64,000 nt of DNA, from NCBI RefSeq assembly GCF_042477335.2, contig NC_091264.1, forward strand, positions 31,683,386-31,747,385, in the 5' to 3' direction. Positions 1 through 43,134 of this stretch are shown here, one piece after another. Origin of the DNA: Ovis canadensis. Its lineage: Eukaryota > Chordata > Mammalia > Artiodactyla > Bovidae. The notes beneath the pieces were generated by a model. The model did no database searches. It saw nothing but the letters and a program-made list of their open reading frames with translations, and was not told the DNA's origin. The translations under genes were made by a program, and so were the position numbers. Each line of letters begins with the position of its first letter. Position 1 is the first letter of the stretch.

Positions 1-76
1 AGAGGAGAAAGATGGGACAGAGACTGGTGCTGGGGGCCCTGAGCAGACGCAGTGTCTCTGTCCCCACCTGGTTCAG

Positions 77-713
77 GAGACCAGAGTGAGCACCGGCTGG
101 CCCTGAGGAACATCGCAAGCATGGTGCGGTCGGGAGGCGTGCTGGTCATTGATCATCGCAACTACGACCACATCCTCCGCACGGGGTGCGCACCCCCAGG
201 AAAAAACATCTACTATAAGGTGGGGCCCCCTGGGGAGGGCAGGCCCAGGGCGGGAGGTGTGGTCCTGGGGTCCTGGCCTCATGGTAGTTGCAGAGGTTGA
301 CACAGCTGGCAACCCTGCCTGCAGAGTGACCTGACCAAGGACATCACGACGTCAGTGCTGACCGTGAACAACAAGGCCCACATGGTGACTCTGGATTACA
401 CGGTGCAGGTGCCCGGGGCTGGCCAGAGCGGGTCTCCTGGCTTGAGGTACTGACTTGGCGAGCGGGGGTGGGGCTGGGGTGGGCATGGGGGAGGGTGCCA
501 AGACCACCAGTCCTCACGGCAGGTCTGGGGCTCTGCTGCAGTAAGTTCCGGCTCTCCTACTACCCTCACTGCCTGGCATCCTTTACGGAGTTGCTTCGAA
601 CAGCCTTCGGGGGCAAGTGCCAGCACAGCGTCCTGGGCGACTTCAAACCTTACAAGCCGGGCCAGGCCTACGTTCCTTGCTATTTCATCCACGTGCTCAA
701 GAAGATGGCCTGA
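77..713 (+). CDS. GNMT: Glycine N-methyltransferase, 3' part (last three coding exons)
   Basis: Coding exons are 77-219, 325-446 and 542-713, all with AG/GT borders; the stop TGA is 711-713. The window enters the gene inside an intron, so the N-terminal half is missing. The exons give about 144 residues from a split Gly codon, ending in HVLKKMA, and match the C-terminal half of mammalian GNMT (about 295 aa). GNMT transfers a methyl group from S-adenosylmethionine to glycine, giving sarcosine and S-adenosylhomocysteine; it is an abundant cytosolic tetramer of liver that buffers the SAM/SAH ratio. Visible family blocks are [11 protein letters not shown], whose Arg I take to be the glycine-carboxylate ligand (Arg175 in rat numbering), [11 protein letters not shown], and YYPHCLASF near the end. 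The frame is open. The gene converges on PEX6. Confidence 0.97.
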
Positions 714-858
714 GCGAGGCCTTGGCTCCCACCCTCTGCCCCGGGGCTGCCAGGCTCCGTCTGGGGAGGAGGGGACCTAGGGAGGAGGGGACCAGTGGCT
801 CCACAGTGTGGCTCTTCAGGGCGGATCCTGGGGGTGTGGGGAGGACTGAAGGCTGAAC

Positions 859-864
859 AATACA
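859..864 (+). terminator. GNMT: GNMT poly(A) signal (AATACA variant)
   Basis: AATACA lies about 145 bases after the GNMT stop and is followed by a TGTGCC/TTTTC stretch. It is a known weak variant of AATAAA, and no canonical hexamer is nearer. Cleavage is expected near 880. This is an inference from position. Confidence 0.55.
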
Positions 865-984
865 GTCTGTGCCTTTTCAGGTCCTGTTCCCCTTGTGTTC
901 CTGTCAGAAGGATAAGGCTCTGGGGGTTTGCGCCTCTGTAGCCCTGCTCATCCCCACACCAACCTTTCAGACCGCAACTCCAGC

Positions 985-1458
985 AGGGGGCAGCATACAC
1001 TTTATTTTCAGCCCCAGACGGGGCTTCCCTGATGGCTCAGATGGTGAAGAATCTGCCTACAATGCGGGAGATTTGGGTTTTGATCCCTGGGTTGGGAAGG
1101 TCCCCTGGAGAAGGGAACGGCTACCCACTCCAGTATTCTTGCCTGGAGAATTAAATGGACAGAGGAGCCTGGCAGGCTACAGTCCATGGGGTCGCAGAGT
1201 CAGACACAACCGAGTGACTTCCATGCTTCCCACTGGGGCTTCCCTCAGGACCAGACCCCTTCTCCTGAGCAGAGGGGCCTGAGCGTTGGAGCTGGCCTGG
1301 AAGGCGGACAGGTCCAAAGAGGGTGCGTCCTGAGCTCTCCTGGGGCACCTGATGGCACTTGGCACCCAGGGGATTGCCCGGAGGTGGGCGGACGGCGGCT
1401 TTTGGTCTCTCAGGTCTCCGTGAGCCCCTGTGGGCAGGTCCCAGGCAGCAAGGGGCTC
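985..1458 (-). other. PEX6: PEX6 3' untranslated region with embedded Bov-tA
   Basis: The first canonical AATAAA on the minus strand after the PEX6 stop is at 1006-1001 (TTTATT on the plus strand), so the 3' UTR probably runs to about 985. It contains a Bov-tA SINE at 1022-1216, antisense to the transcript. The predicted end is only about 100 bases from the expected GNMT end, which makes this a tight convergent pair. Confidence 0.65.
1022..1216 (+). mobile_element. Bov-tA SINE
   Basis: It has a tRNA-Glu-like head (GCTTCCCTGATGGCTCAG), the middle ACTCCAGTATTCTTGCCTGG and a BovB-derived tail (CAGTCCATGGGGTCGCAGAG). It sits in the predicted PEX6 3' UTR in antisense. No clear target duplication was found. 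Confidence 0.93.
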
Positions 1459-14473
<13,015 letters not shown>

Positions 14474-14479
14474 GGTGAC

Positions 14480-14660
14480 AGGAGACCAAAGAGCACAGCG
14501 AAGAAGGGCGCCTTCCTGAGCCTGAGAGCTAGACGTCCCGGAGGATCACACGCCGCTTCCGCTTCCGGCAGGGGAGGCCCTAGGGAAGTGGGCGGGGCGG
14601 CGGGTGCAAGGGCGTGCTCCAGGAGGGTGAGCTGCGCCTTGGATCGATCTGAAAGGTGCC
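14480..14660 (-). promoter_or_regulatory. PEX6: PEX6 CpG-rich promoter
   Basis: GC-rich DNA continues from exon 1 upstream of the PEX6 ATG (minus strand). It holds an ETS-type site (CTTCCGG on plus, 14562-14568) and an SP1-type box GGGCGGGGC at 14590-14598. There is no TATA box. This fits a housekeeping promoter; the transcription start is not determined. Confidence 0.6.
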
Positions 14661-15443
14661 TCGGTGGCAGTCACACAGTCACTGTGGTCGGGTAGTCCAC
14701 GCACACCGCCTGTGAGACGTGTGTACAGGGATTTACCTTCCGCGCCCGCCTGGGGAGTAACGTCTGCCAACTAACCTCCCCACGGGCATGTCCTCAACAA
14801 TTTATTGAATGATCAGTGAACGATCATTGTGCCCTGGACCAAACTTGGCCCACTGCTGGGAGCTGTGGGTATAGTGTTTAGGAAGGTGTCCACTCGTGGA
14901 ACTATAGGCATTGAGGTTTGGAGGTTTGCGGGAAGGTTGCAGGAGGGAGTGGTAGGGTTATATGTCTCAGACAGGCATTTGGATGTGGAGCAGCTGCTGG
15001 CTGAATTACTGCAAATGATTCATGTAGCCCTGTAGTGCTTGGTGCTGCCACACCTGTTCCAACACATTCTACACAAAACCCACGTTCCAGTGTTTCTTGT
15101 CCTGCTTATTGTCCTGTTCATTCTATTCCCACCAAACTTGAAACAAACACAAAGCAGCTTCCCTTTCTCATCTCTCCAAAACTAGATGTTCTCTCTCCTC
15201 ATTCCCTGTAGACTGGAGATACATTCCCATTTCCACTGTAGAGAGGAATGAACAGCAGATGAAGCAGGAGAGAGAAATTCAAGGCTTCAGTCATTGAGTA
15301 CCAGACCAACAGCTCGTTTCTCATCTGGGCTGTTACTTAACAGTCCTTCCTTGTCCACACCTCCACTGCTCTGTATAGACACCTGAACACTAGCTGGCCA
15401 CACTCCCAGTTATTAACAGTATACTTGCATTTAGAATCAATGG

Positions 15444-15567
15444 CTTGGAGGATTCCCTGGCGGTCCAGGGGTTAGGACTGAGTGCTTCCATTGCAGGGGT
15501 CACAGGTTTGATCCCTGGCTAGGAAACTAAGATCACACATGCTGCTCAGTGTGACCGAAAACTAAAA
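15444..15567 (+). mobile_element. CHR-type SINE with target duplication
   Basis: Head GGATTCCCTGGCGGTCCAGG and box GGTTTGATCCCTGGC. A perfect 11-base duplication AGAATCAATGG lies at 15433-15443 and 15568-15578. Confidence 0.92.
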
Positions 15568-15860
15568 AGAATCAATGGATTGGTTGGTGGCAATATCCTC
15601 TTTCTGGACCTTGCATTCTCTTTCTTGCCTTCTCTGCCCAACCTTCTCCTTTCCTTCATCTTAAGGCAGTCCTCTACTTTGTACATTTTTGCATTCCTGA
15701 AAATTTCCTGAAAATCTGGGAGGTTACTATAAGATTTACATATTGTAAGGTATTTCTATCCCTAGAAAGACAAGAAAAAAATTTAATGTTTGATACAGGA
15801 CTAGATGTACCTCTAGTCCTAAACCTGAAATTGCCAAGTTATACATCTTTAAAACAGCAT

Positions 15861-16183
15861 GCTTCCCTGATAGCTCAGTTGGTAAAGAATCCACCTGCAA
15901 TGCAGAAGACCCCAGTTTGATTCCTGGGTCGGGAAGATCCGCTGAAGAAGGGACAGGCTACTCACTCAGTATTCTTGGGCTTCCTTTGTGGCTCAGCTGG
16001 TAAAGAATCCACCTGCAATGTGGGAGACCTGGGTTCGATCCCTGAGTAGGGAAGATCCTCTGGAGAAGGGAAAGGCTGCCCACTCCGGTATTCTGGTCTG
16101 GAGAATTCCATGGACTGTTTAGTCTATGGGGCCGCAAATATTCGGACTAAACTAAGCGACTTTCACTTTCACTTTCAAGAATG
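15861..16183 (+). mobile_element. Dimeric Bov-tA SINE
   Basis: A first tRNA-like unit (15861-15975) stops at CAGTATTCTTG and is joined directly to a second complete unit beginning GGCTTCCTTTGTGGCTCAGC, which ends CACTTTCACTTTC. The joint at CAGTATTCTTGGGCTTCC is typical of a common dimeric bovine subfamily. Confidence 0.88.
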
Positions 16184-16215
16184 TACTAGGTACCTGAATT
16201 TACAAGGATGAACGG

Positions 16216-16300
16216 TCCCATTTCACGGACAGAGGAGCCTGGCAGGCTATAGTTCATGGGGTTGCATAGTCAGACATGACTGAGTGACTAACACTTTCAC
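16216..16300 (+). mobile_element. Bov-tA tail fragment
   Basis: Only the BovB-derived part is present (GACAGAGGAGCCTGGCAGGC to AGTGACTAACACTTTCAC). It lies between two fuller copies in the same orientation. Confidence 0.85.
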
Positions 16301-16308
16301 ACTTTCTT

Positions 16309-16520
16309 AGCGGTTTTCCTGGTAGCTCAGACAGTAAAGAGTCCCTGTAATGCGTGAGACCCAGTTTTGATCCCTGGATCAGGAAGATCCCCTGGAGAAA
16401 GGAAATGGCAACCCACTCCAGTATTCTTGCCTGGAAAATCCCATGGACTGATGGAGCCTGGCAGGCTACAGTCCATGGGGTCGCAAAGTCAGACACAATT
16501 GAGCGACTTCACTTTGAAAC
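16309..16520 (+). mobile_element. Bov-tA SINE
   Basis: Full-length diverged copy, CCTGGTAGCTCAGACAGTAA to GACACAATTGAGCGACTT. It is the third Bov-tA in a row in this orientation. Confidence 0.92.
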
Positions 16521-16930
16521 TGTTACGTGGCGATCCAAGGACTGAGAGGATGGTGGAGTGATTCCAAAGAGAATATGCCTCCTTTACACAGAATAAGGCC
16601 AGCTATGGTGTTCCTTGAGGTCTTGCAAATGGGTAAATATATCTGGTACCCTGCCTGGGTTGGCATCCATATAGATGCAAATATCTATTCACAGATAAAT
16701 GTGCTTTTCTCATAGGTTTTTCCTTGAGCAAATAATGGTTAGCATGTCGTCCACTCTGCATTATCTTGAAATCATCATTAGTCAATGAAAGTCAAATAAT
16801 TACTTCTGTAAGACAGCTAGCAGCCTAGATTTGTGGCCTTTACTTCCATACCTCTTGCTCACTCTTTAACCCACTATAACCTTCCTTCCATTCTTCTGAA
16901 ACTTTCCTGCAAAGATAATCTGTAACCTTT

Positions 16931-17240
16931 TTAAAAATAATTTTATTTATCTTTGGCTGTGCTGGGTTGTTGCTGTGCAGGTTTTCTCTAGTTGAGGCAA
17001 GTAGGGGCTACTCGCTGGTTGAGAGTGTGCAGGCTTATTGAGGTGGATTCTCTTGCTGCGAGCTGTGGAGCATGAGCTCTAGAGTGTGGGTTTCAGTAGT
17101 TGCAGCTCACTGGCGTTAAGAGTGTGGGCTCAGTAGTTGTGGGCTTAGTTGCCCCGTGGCATGTGGAATCTTCTCAGACCAGGGATTGCACTTGTGTCCC
17201 CTACATTGGCAGGTGGATTTTTAACCACAGAGAAGCCCTG
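16931..17240 (-). mobile_element. CHR-2 SINE
   Basis: A long CHR-2 body on the minus strand, from GGGCTTCTCTGTGGTTAAAA at 17240 down to the CAGCCAAAGATAAATAAAAT tail. Confidence 0.87.
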
Positions 17241-17284
17241 ATGCTATTCGGTCTTTTTTTTTTTTTTTAATGCTGTTCGATCTT
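17241..17284 (-). repeat. T-tract between 15-base direct repeats
   Basis: ATGCTATTCGGTCTT at 17241-17255 and ATGCTGTTCGATCTT at 17270-17284 (13 of 15 identical) bracket a run of about 14 T. It abuts the 5' end of the CHR-2 element and looks like a separate, tail-only insertion. Confidence 0.6.
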
Positions 17285-18259
17285 GAGCAACTTTTCTCTA
17301 CAATTTGACATTACTGACCAATCCTCTTATACTTCCTTTGTCACTATGACACACAGTTTACTCTCACATCTTCGATGGCTTTCAGAAGTCATCCTGAGCT
17401 CTTCCTTTTCCTTTACCACTCTCTTTGCAATCGGATTACTCACCAAATCCTGTTAGTTCTACACGTTTCCCAATGTTGTCATTTCTTCTCCATGCCTATA
17501 CTGCCCTATAACACTGCTCTCTTGGGCAAGGACCACAGGCTTATTCTTGAGCCTTCCTCAGTGTCTTCATGTAGTCAACTTGCTGCTGGAAGTTGACTTT
17601 CTGAAACATTCCTCTAGCCACTTCTAGTTTGGTGTAATTTATTACATTGTATCTTAATCATAGGTTTATACAAGGCTGTGAACTCCACCATGCTGTGAAC
17701 TCCTTGGGGGCAGGAACTGATCTTATCCTTTAGGACACTGGCTTAACCAGAGTAAGGGATATATTTCCCGAGACGCTCAAGAATGAGGTAGCATGTCCAC
17801 TGCGTTCCCAAATGCTCGTGTCCAGCTGGTTCCCCAACCCTAGGACAGCTGCAGTAGGAATGGGGATCCTATTCCCAAAGCTGGAACAAATCCTGGATTC
17901 TCATCTCATTTCACCCCGGTCCCTTCCTGCCAGGCCTCCCCTTTGATCCTCCTCAAGCCTCCTCTAGGAAACAGGCCCTCGAGGACTCCTGGGAGCTCTC
18001 TACAATTTAACGTAGGCAATCAGTGTCACGTTACCCTGATGAAGAAAGGTACCCTTCATTTTAAGGCTTCTTTCCTTCAATTCGGACTGGGCGGAGTCGC
18101 AGTGGGGAAAGAGTGAGAGCCACTTTAGAGCGGAACGAGCTGCGAAGAATGGCCGAAGACAACGCACACCAGACGCCGAAGTGCGGCACTCGGTGCAAAG
18201 CCCGGGCTTCCCTTGACCCCCGCCTCTCACGCTAAGCTCGACCCTCTTTAGGGCGGGAC

Positions 18260-18544
18260 CTCCCACTTCAGCCAATTCTGGGAGTCGAACCCTGGCGGTT
18301 TGTACTCTTCCTTTCCAATGAGAAAAAAAAGAAGCCGCTTGCTTCCAGCGACCAATCGGAGGAGGCGGCGCCTGGTTGTCAGGCAGGTTTGTAAGAGTTC
18401 GGGCCAATTGGAACACAGACATCGCTCGACCCGGGCGCAGCGCGCAGGCGGTGGCGAAGAGACGCCGAGCTGGCCGAGTGCGGCCGAGCAAAGCCGGAGC
18501 CGGAGCGGGGCCGCAGGAGCCGGGCAGGGTCCGGACGGGCCGAG
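18260..18544 (+). promoter_or_regulatory. PPP2R5D: PPP2R5D promoter with four CCAAT boxes
   Basis: CCAAT occurs at 18272, 18314, 18352 and 18404, all on the plus strand, spaced 42, 38 and 52 bases. The third (GACCAATCGG) fits the full NF-Y consensus, and the fourth is the palindrome CCAATTGG. GC-rich DNA with no TATA box follows up to the ATG at 18545. Regulation by NF-Y is an inference. Confidence 0.65.
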
Positions 18545-40153
<21,609 letters not shown>

Positions 40154-41019
40154 TGACTTGGGGCAAGGCAGGGCCTCTCTGCTCTGGGGAGGGGGGGATG
40201 CAGCCCTAGAAGCAGGGGCACCCAGAGAGTGGCCCCTCTTCTCCCCCAGAGGTGTTCATGCCTCCCTGCGCCTAGTTCAGACAGGCTGGGCACGGCGGTG
40301 CTCCGCACCCTGACAGTGACGTGGGGATGCCTGGCCCCCTACTGCTCCTCACCCCACAGCTACCTGAGGCTGCTCTGAGAAATACACACAGAAATAACAC
40401 GCTCCTCTCCCCTTCGGCCCCAGGTGCCCCCTCGTCTCCCTCCCTGCAAGCCTGTAGGGGGCAGCAGGAGACGATTCTCACCAAAGTTCTGTCAAGCCCC
40501 ACTGGCCCCTGGAGTGAATTAGCCAGAGGGGAGCCAACCCCCAATGGCCCAAATAGGCCCCCAGTCCCAGAGGCGTGCAGGCTGATGGGTCTGCATTATT
40601 TCCTCTTACCCCTTGCCTGACCAAGACAACATGGGAGGGCAAAAGGAGAAAAGCATAGGCTCTGGACCACAGCTGATGAATAGAGGGCCCAAAGGGACCG
40701 AGAGAAGGGGATGAACAGATGCCCAACCCTATGCCCCCTCTCCGGTGAGCAGCAACCCTGGGATCACTGACATGGAAGGGACCACCCCGGGGCTGACTGC
40801 TTTCCTGTGCTGTTGGTCCCCAAAGCCAAGAAGGAAGCAGGGAGCAGTGCTCCAAGCATGGCTCCCCCCAACACCTATTTATTTCCTTGTTTATGTTGAT
40901 GCTGGGCAGGTCCTCATTTGTCCCTTTCAGGTACCTTGGAGGGGTGAGGGGCTGGGGAGGGCCAGACCCAGGTTCCGAGGGCACAGGCAGTGCAGCTTTT
41001 GGCTGTGTACATAGGGTGC

Positions 41020-41025
41020 TTTATT
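41020..41025 (-). terminator. MEA1: MEA1 poly(A) signal
   Basis: TTTATT on the plus strand is AATAAA on the minus strand, about 215 bases after the MEA1 stop and the first canonical hexamer after it. It lies 5' of the PPP2R5D signal, so the two transcripts overlap. Confidence 0.75.
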
Positions 41026-41091
41026 CTCCACAGAATGATACATGCTAAGGTGGGTTGGGCTTGGGCCGATGTCCCCATATGTACAGAACTG

Positions 41092-41097
41092 AATAAA
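41092..41097 (+). terminator. PPP2R5D: PPP2R5D poly(A) signal
   Basis: Canonical AATAAA followed by GTGGGTCTCTG about 10-20 bases later; cleavage is expected near 41115. Confidence 0.85.
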
Positions 41098-41240
41098 GTG
41101 GGTCTCTGAGAAGAAGTCTGATTTGCCTTGATGTGGAGGAGGGCTGGGGAGGATGGAGATGGATGTGACAACCAGGGTATGTTCAGTCCTGTGCTGGTTC
41201 TGGCCTGGAATGTAGGGAGTTACAGCAGCTCTCAGGGTGG

Positions 41241-42160
41241 TCACTTCCAGGCAGGGGCGGCCTGCCGGGCTTGGAGGGCCTTCTGTACCACATCTTCCCA
41301 CTGGGCATCTGATATCTCGAGAGCCCAGGCAGGAACCCCTGGCGCAGGCAGGCTTATGCCAGCCATCGTCCTTTTCACCAGTTCTACATGTTCTGAAATC
41401 ACAGGCAGAGACCCGTTAGTGGGTTGGAACGATGGGACCAGCTCGCCTCCCCATTCATTGAATTAACTCTGAGATTCTGGACTAGTAAGGTCACTGAATT
41501 TGTCCAGTTATTCCTAAGGAAGCCTGCCCATCCTGCCAGTCTAGAAAGAATAGCATTTCACCTGCATTCTGCAGTCTGCAAAATCTTAGATTACAAACTA
41601 TTCTTTTAGGAGCAGGATGTTCCTCTAGGACTTCCCTCTATTGGCATTAACCAGTCCCCTTCTTCCATAATTATGCCAGAGTAAAAGAATGATCTCTCTT
41701 ACCTGGGTCCATAGGAATAGAGCTGTGGTTGTTCAATGCTGTAGCTCCCTGCTCATCTTCGTCCTCACTTTCTAGTGGTGGGTCCGGCAAATGAAGCCCC
41801 AGGGCCTGCAGAATCCGAGAAGACAGTTTAGGGTCAGTTCTTCAGGGACTCCTGCTCCATTTGCTCAGAAACAATGCCTCCCCCACATACCTGGATCCGA
41901 TCCTGGATATCAGCAACTACATCTTCTCCATCCCCCACTGGTGCCAGTTCCACCTCCTCTTGTTCAGGATCTTGGTTCAGAGGCTGGTAGGAGTAGCCAG
42001 CTGGTCCTGCCCCTGTTTCCTCTTGTTCTTCCTCTGGTTCCTCACTGCTCCAATCCCCAGTGCCTTCCGTGGGGCCCTGATGTGGCCCGAGTTCCTCAGT
42101 CTGATTGGGGAAGATACGTTCAGGACCCATGGTGTCGCCCCCTAGAACTACTGCTGCCAT
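41241..42160 (-). CDS. MEA1: Male-enhanced antigen 1, complete
   Basis: Coding exons are 41891-42160 (first, with UTR to 42170), 41703-41805 and 41241-41392; 525 nt, 174 aa. It starts [17 protein letters not shown] and ends ARQAAPAWK. The N-terminal half is strongly acidic ([31 protein letters not shown]); the C-terminal part ([28 protein letters not shown]) is the most conserved piece. MEA1 was described as a testis-enriched protein linked to late spermatogenesis; its molecular activity is unknown. An untranslated first exon probably ends at 42660 (GAGCGG followed by GTAAGG), with its acceptor at 42171. The gene is divergent from KLHDC3 and convergent with PPP2R5D. Confidence 0.96.
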
Positions 42161-42659
42161 CGGGCAGGGGCTGCAAGAACAGGGAGGCAGGAGAACACGG
42201 ATCGGATGAAATTAAATCCACCTTCAGCCTCTCAACCAGCTCCTGGTGGTCTCCTGCTAAAGTCCACAAACATTTAAAAGCCTCGAGTTTCCTGCACTCC
42301 ATACCACCCAGCCTGTCCTGGCCCCTCACCTCTTAAAACCACTCTTATTCCTAATCGAGGCCCACCTGCCTTTCTCTGCCAATTCTTAAATAGCAGCCCA
42401 ACCGGAGGCCATGCCACCTCTCAAAAGACACCCCTTCGAGAACCCCCCCTCCCCCCAATCCACTTAGGAACTCCGGGTCGCCAAACAAGATACCTCGGAC
42501 TAGACATACCCGCCCCCTTCTCTCCCCTCCAAGGGCTTCCCCTCTGTACCGCCTGACAAACGCCCTTCGGGCCCCTGGGGCTCCCCTCAAATGGCCCGAG
42601 TTGCGGAGTTCCCCACCCGCCCCACCGACTCTCCGCAGTGGTGTTTCCGCGCGCCTTAC

Positions 42660-42715
42660 CCGCTCAGAGCCAGCGACCCAACCCGAACCTTCACTTCCGG
42701 CGGGGCAGGACGTGC
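42660..42715 (-). other. MEA1: Probable MEA1 untranslated first exon
   Basis: A strong donor GCGG|GTAAGG reads on the minus strand at 42660/42659. Upstream on that strand is a GC-rich stretch with an ETS site (CCGGAAGTG, 42688-42696). The start point is not determined. The boundaries come from splice-site quality and position alone. Confidence 0.5.
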
Positions 42716-43134
42716 GGGGGGGTGGGGCGCGGGGGGGGCGGGTGCCCATACCTCCAGCCCCGCCCCACGCTCGTGATTGACGGGAACTTGGACGAAGAGC
42801 CCGCCCCTTGCTCCGCCTCCACCACCTTCTCCCAGACCCAGGACTACATTACCCAGTAAAGCCCGGGATCTTTGACACGTATCTGCGCAGCATCTCCTCC
42901 GGCCCCTGCCCACTCTTCGGCAGCTCCAGGCCCACCGGAATCCTGTGGACTACAAGTCCCAGTACGCTTCGAGCACTCAGCTCGGACTGCACGTGCGCAT
43001 CCAGCTGCCCGCCGGAAGGACACAGCCTGGCTGTGTTTATCTCGTTGGGGACGGAGTCGTCGGTTGGCGCGCAACGGGTTCTAGGCTGCAGGCAGCGCGA
43101 GGACCCGCGGCCCCGCCCCGGCCCGGCCTGGCAG
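42690..43134. promoter_or_regulatory. Bidirectional MEA1/KLHDC3 promoter
   Basis: A CpG-rich, TATA-less region between the divergent MEA1 and KLHDC3 starts. It holds an ETS site next to MEA1, a G-rich tract at 42716-42742, two ZNF143-type motifs (42843-42856 and 42949-42962), and near the right end a probable KLHDC3 first-exon donor (GGCAG|GTAGCC, 43134/43135). The mouse pair Mea1/Peas (Klhdc3) has been described as sharing a promoter region. Confidence 0.65.

Larger units (their letters stand above)
14661..18100. other. PEX6-PPP2R5D intergenic region
   Basis: The region between the two divergent genes has no supported gene. It holds a CHR SINE, a dimeric Bov-tA, two more Bov-tA pieces, a CHR-2 copy and a T-tract insertion, listed separately. 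Between them I see only unique-looking AT-rich sequence with short chance ORFs. Confidence 0.7.

Noticed and set aside
1022-1216. tRNA-like heads of SINEs as tRNA genes
   Set aside because: All tRNA-like segments in the window belong to Bov-tA or CHR SINEs and lack a complete cloverleaf with acceptor stem.
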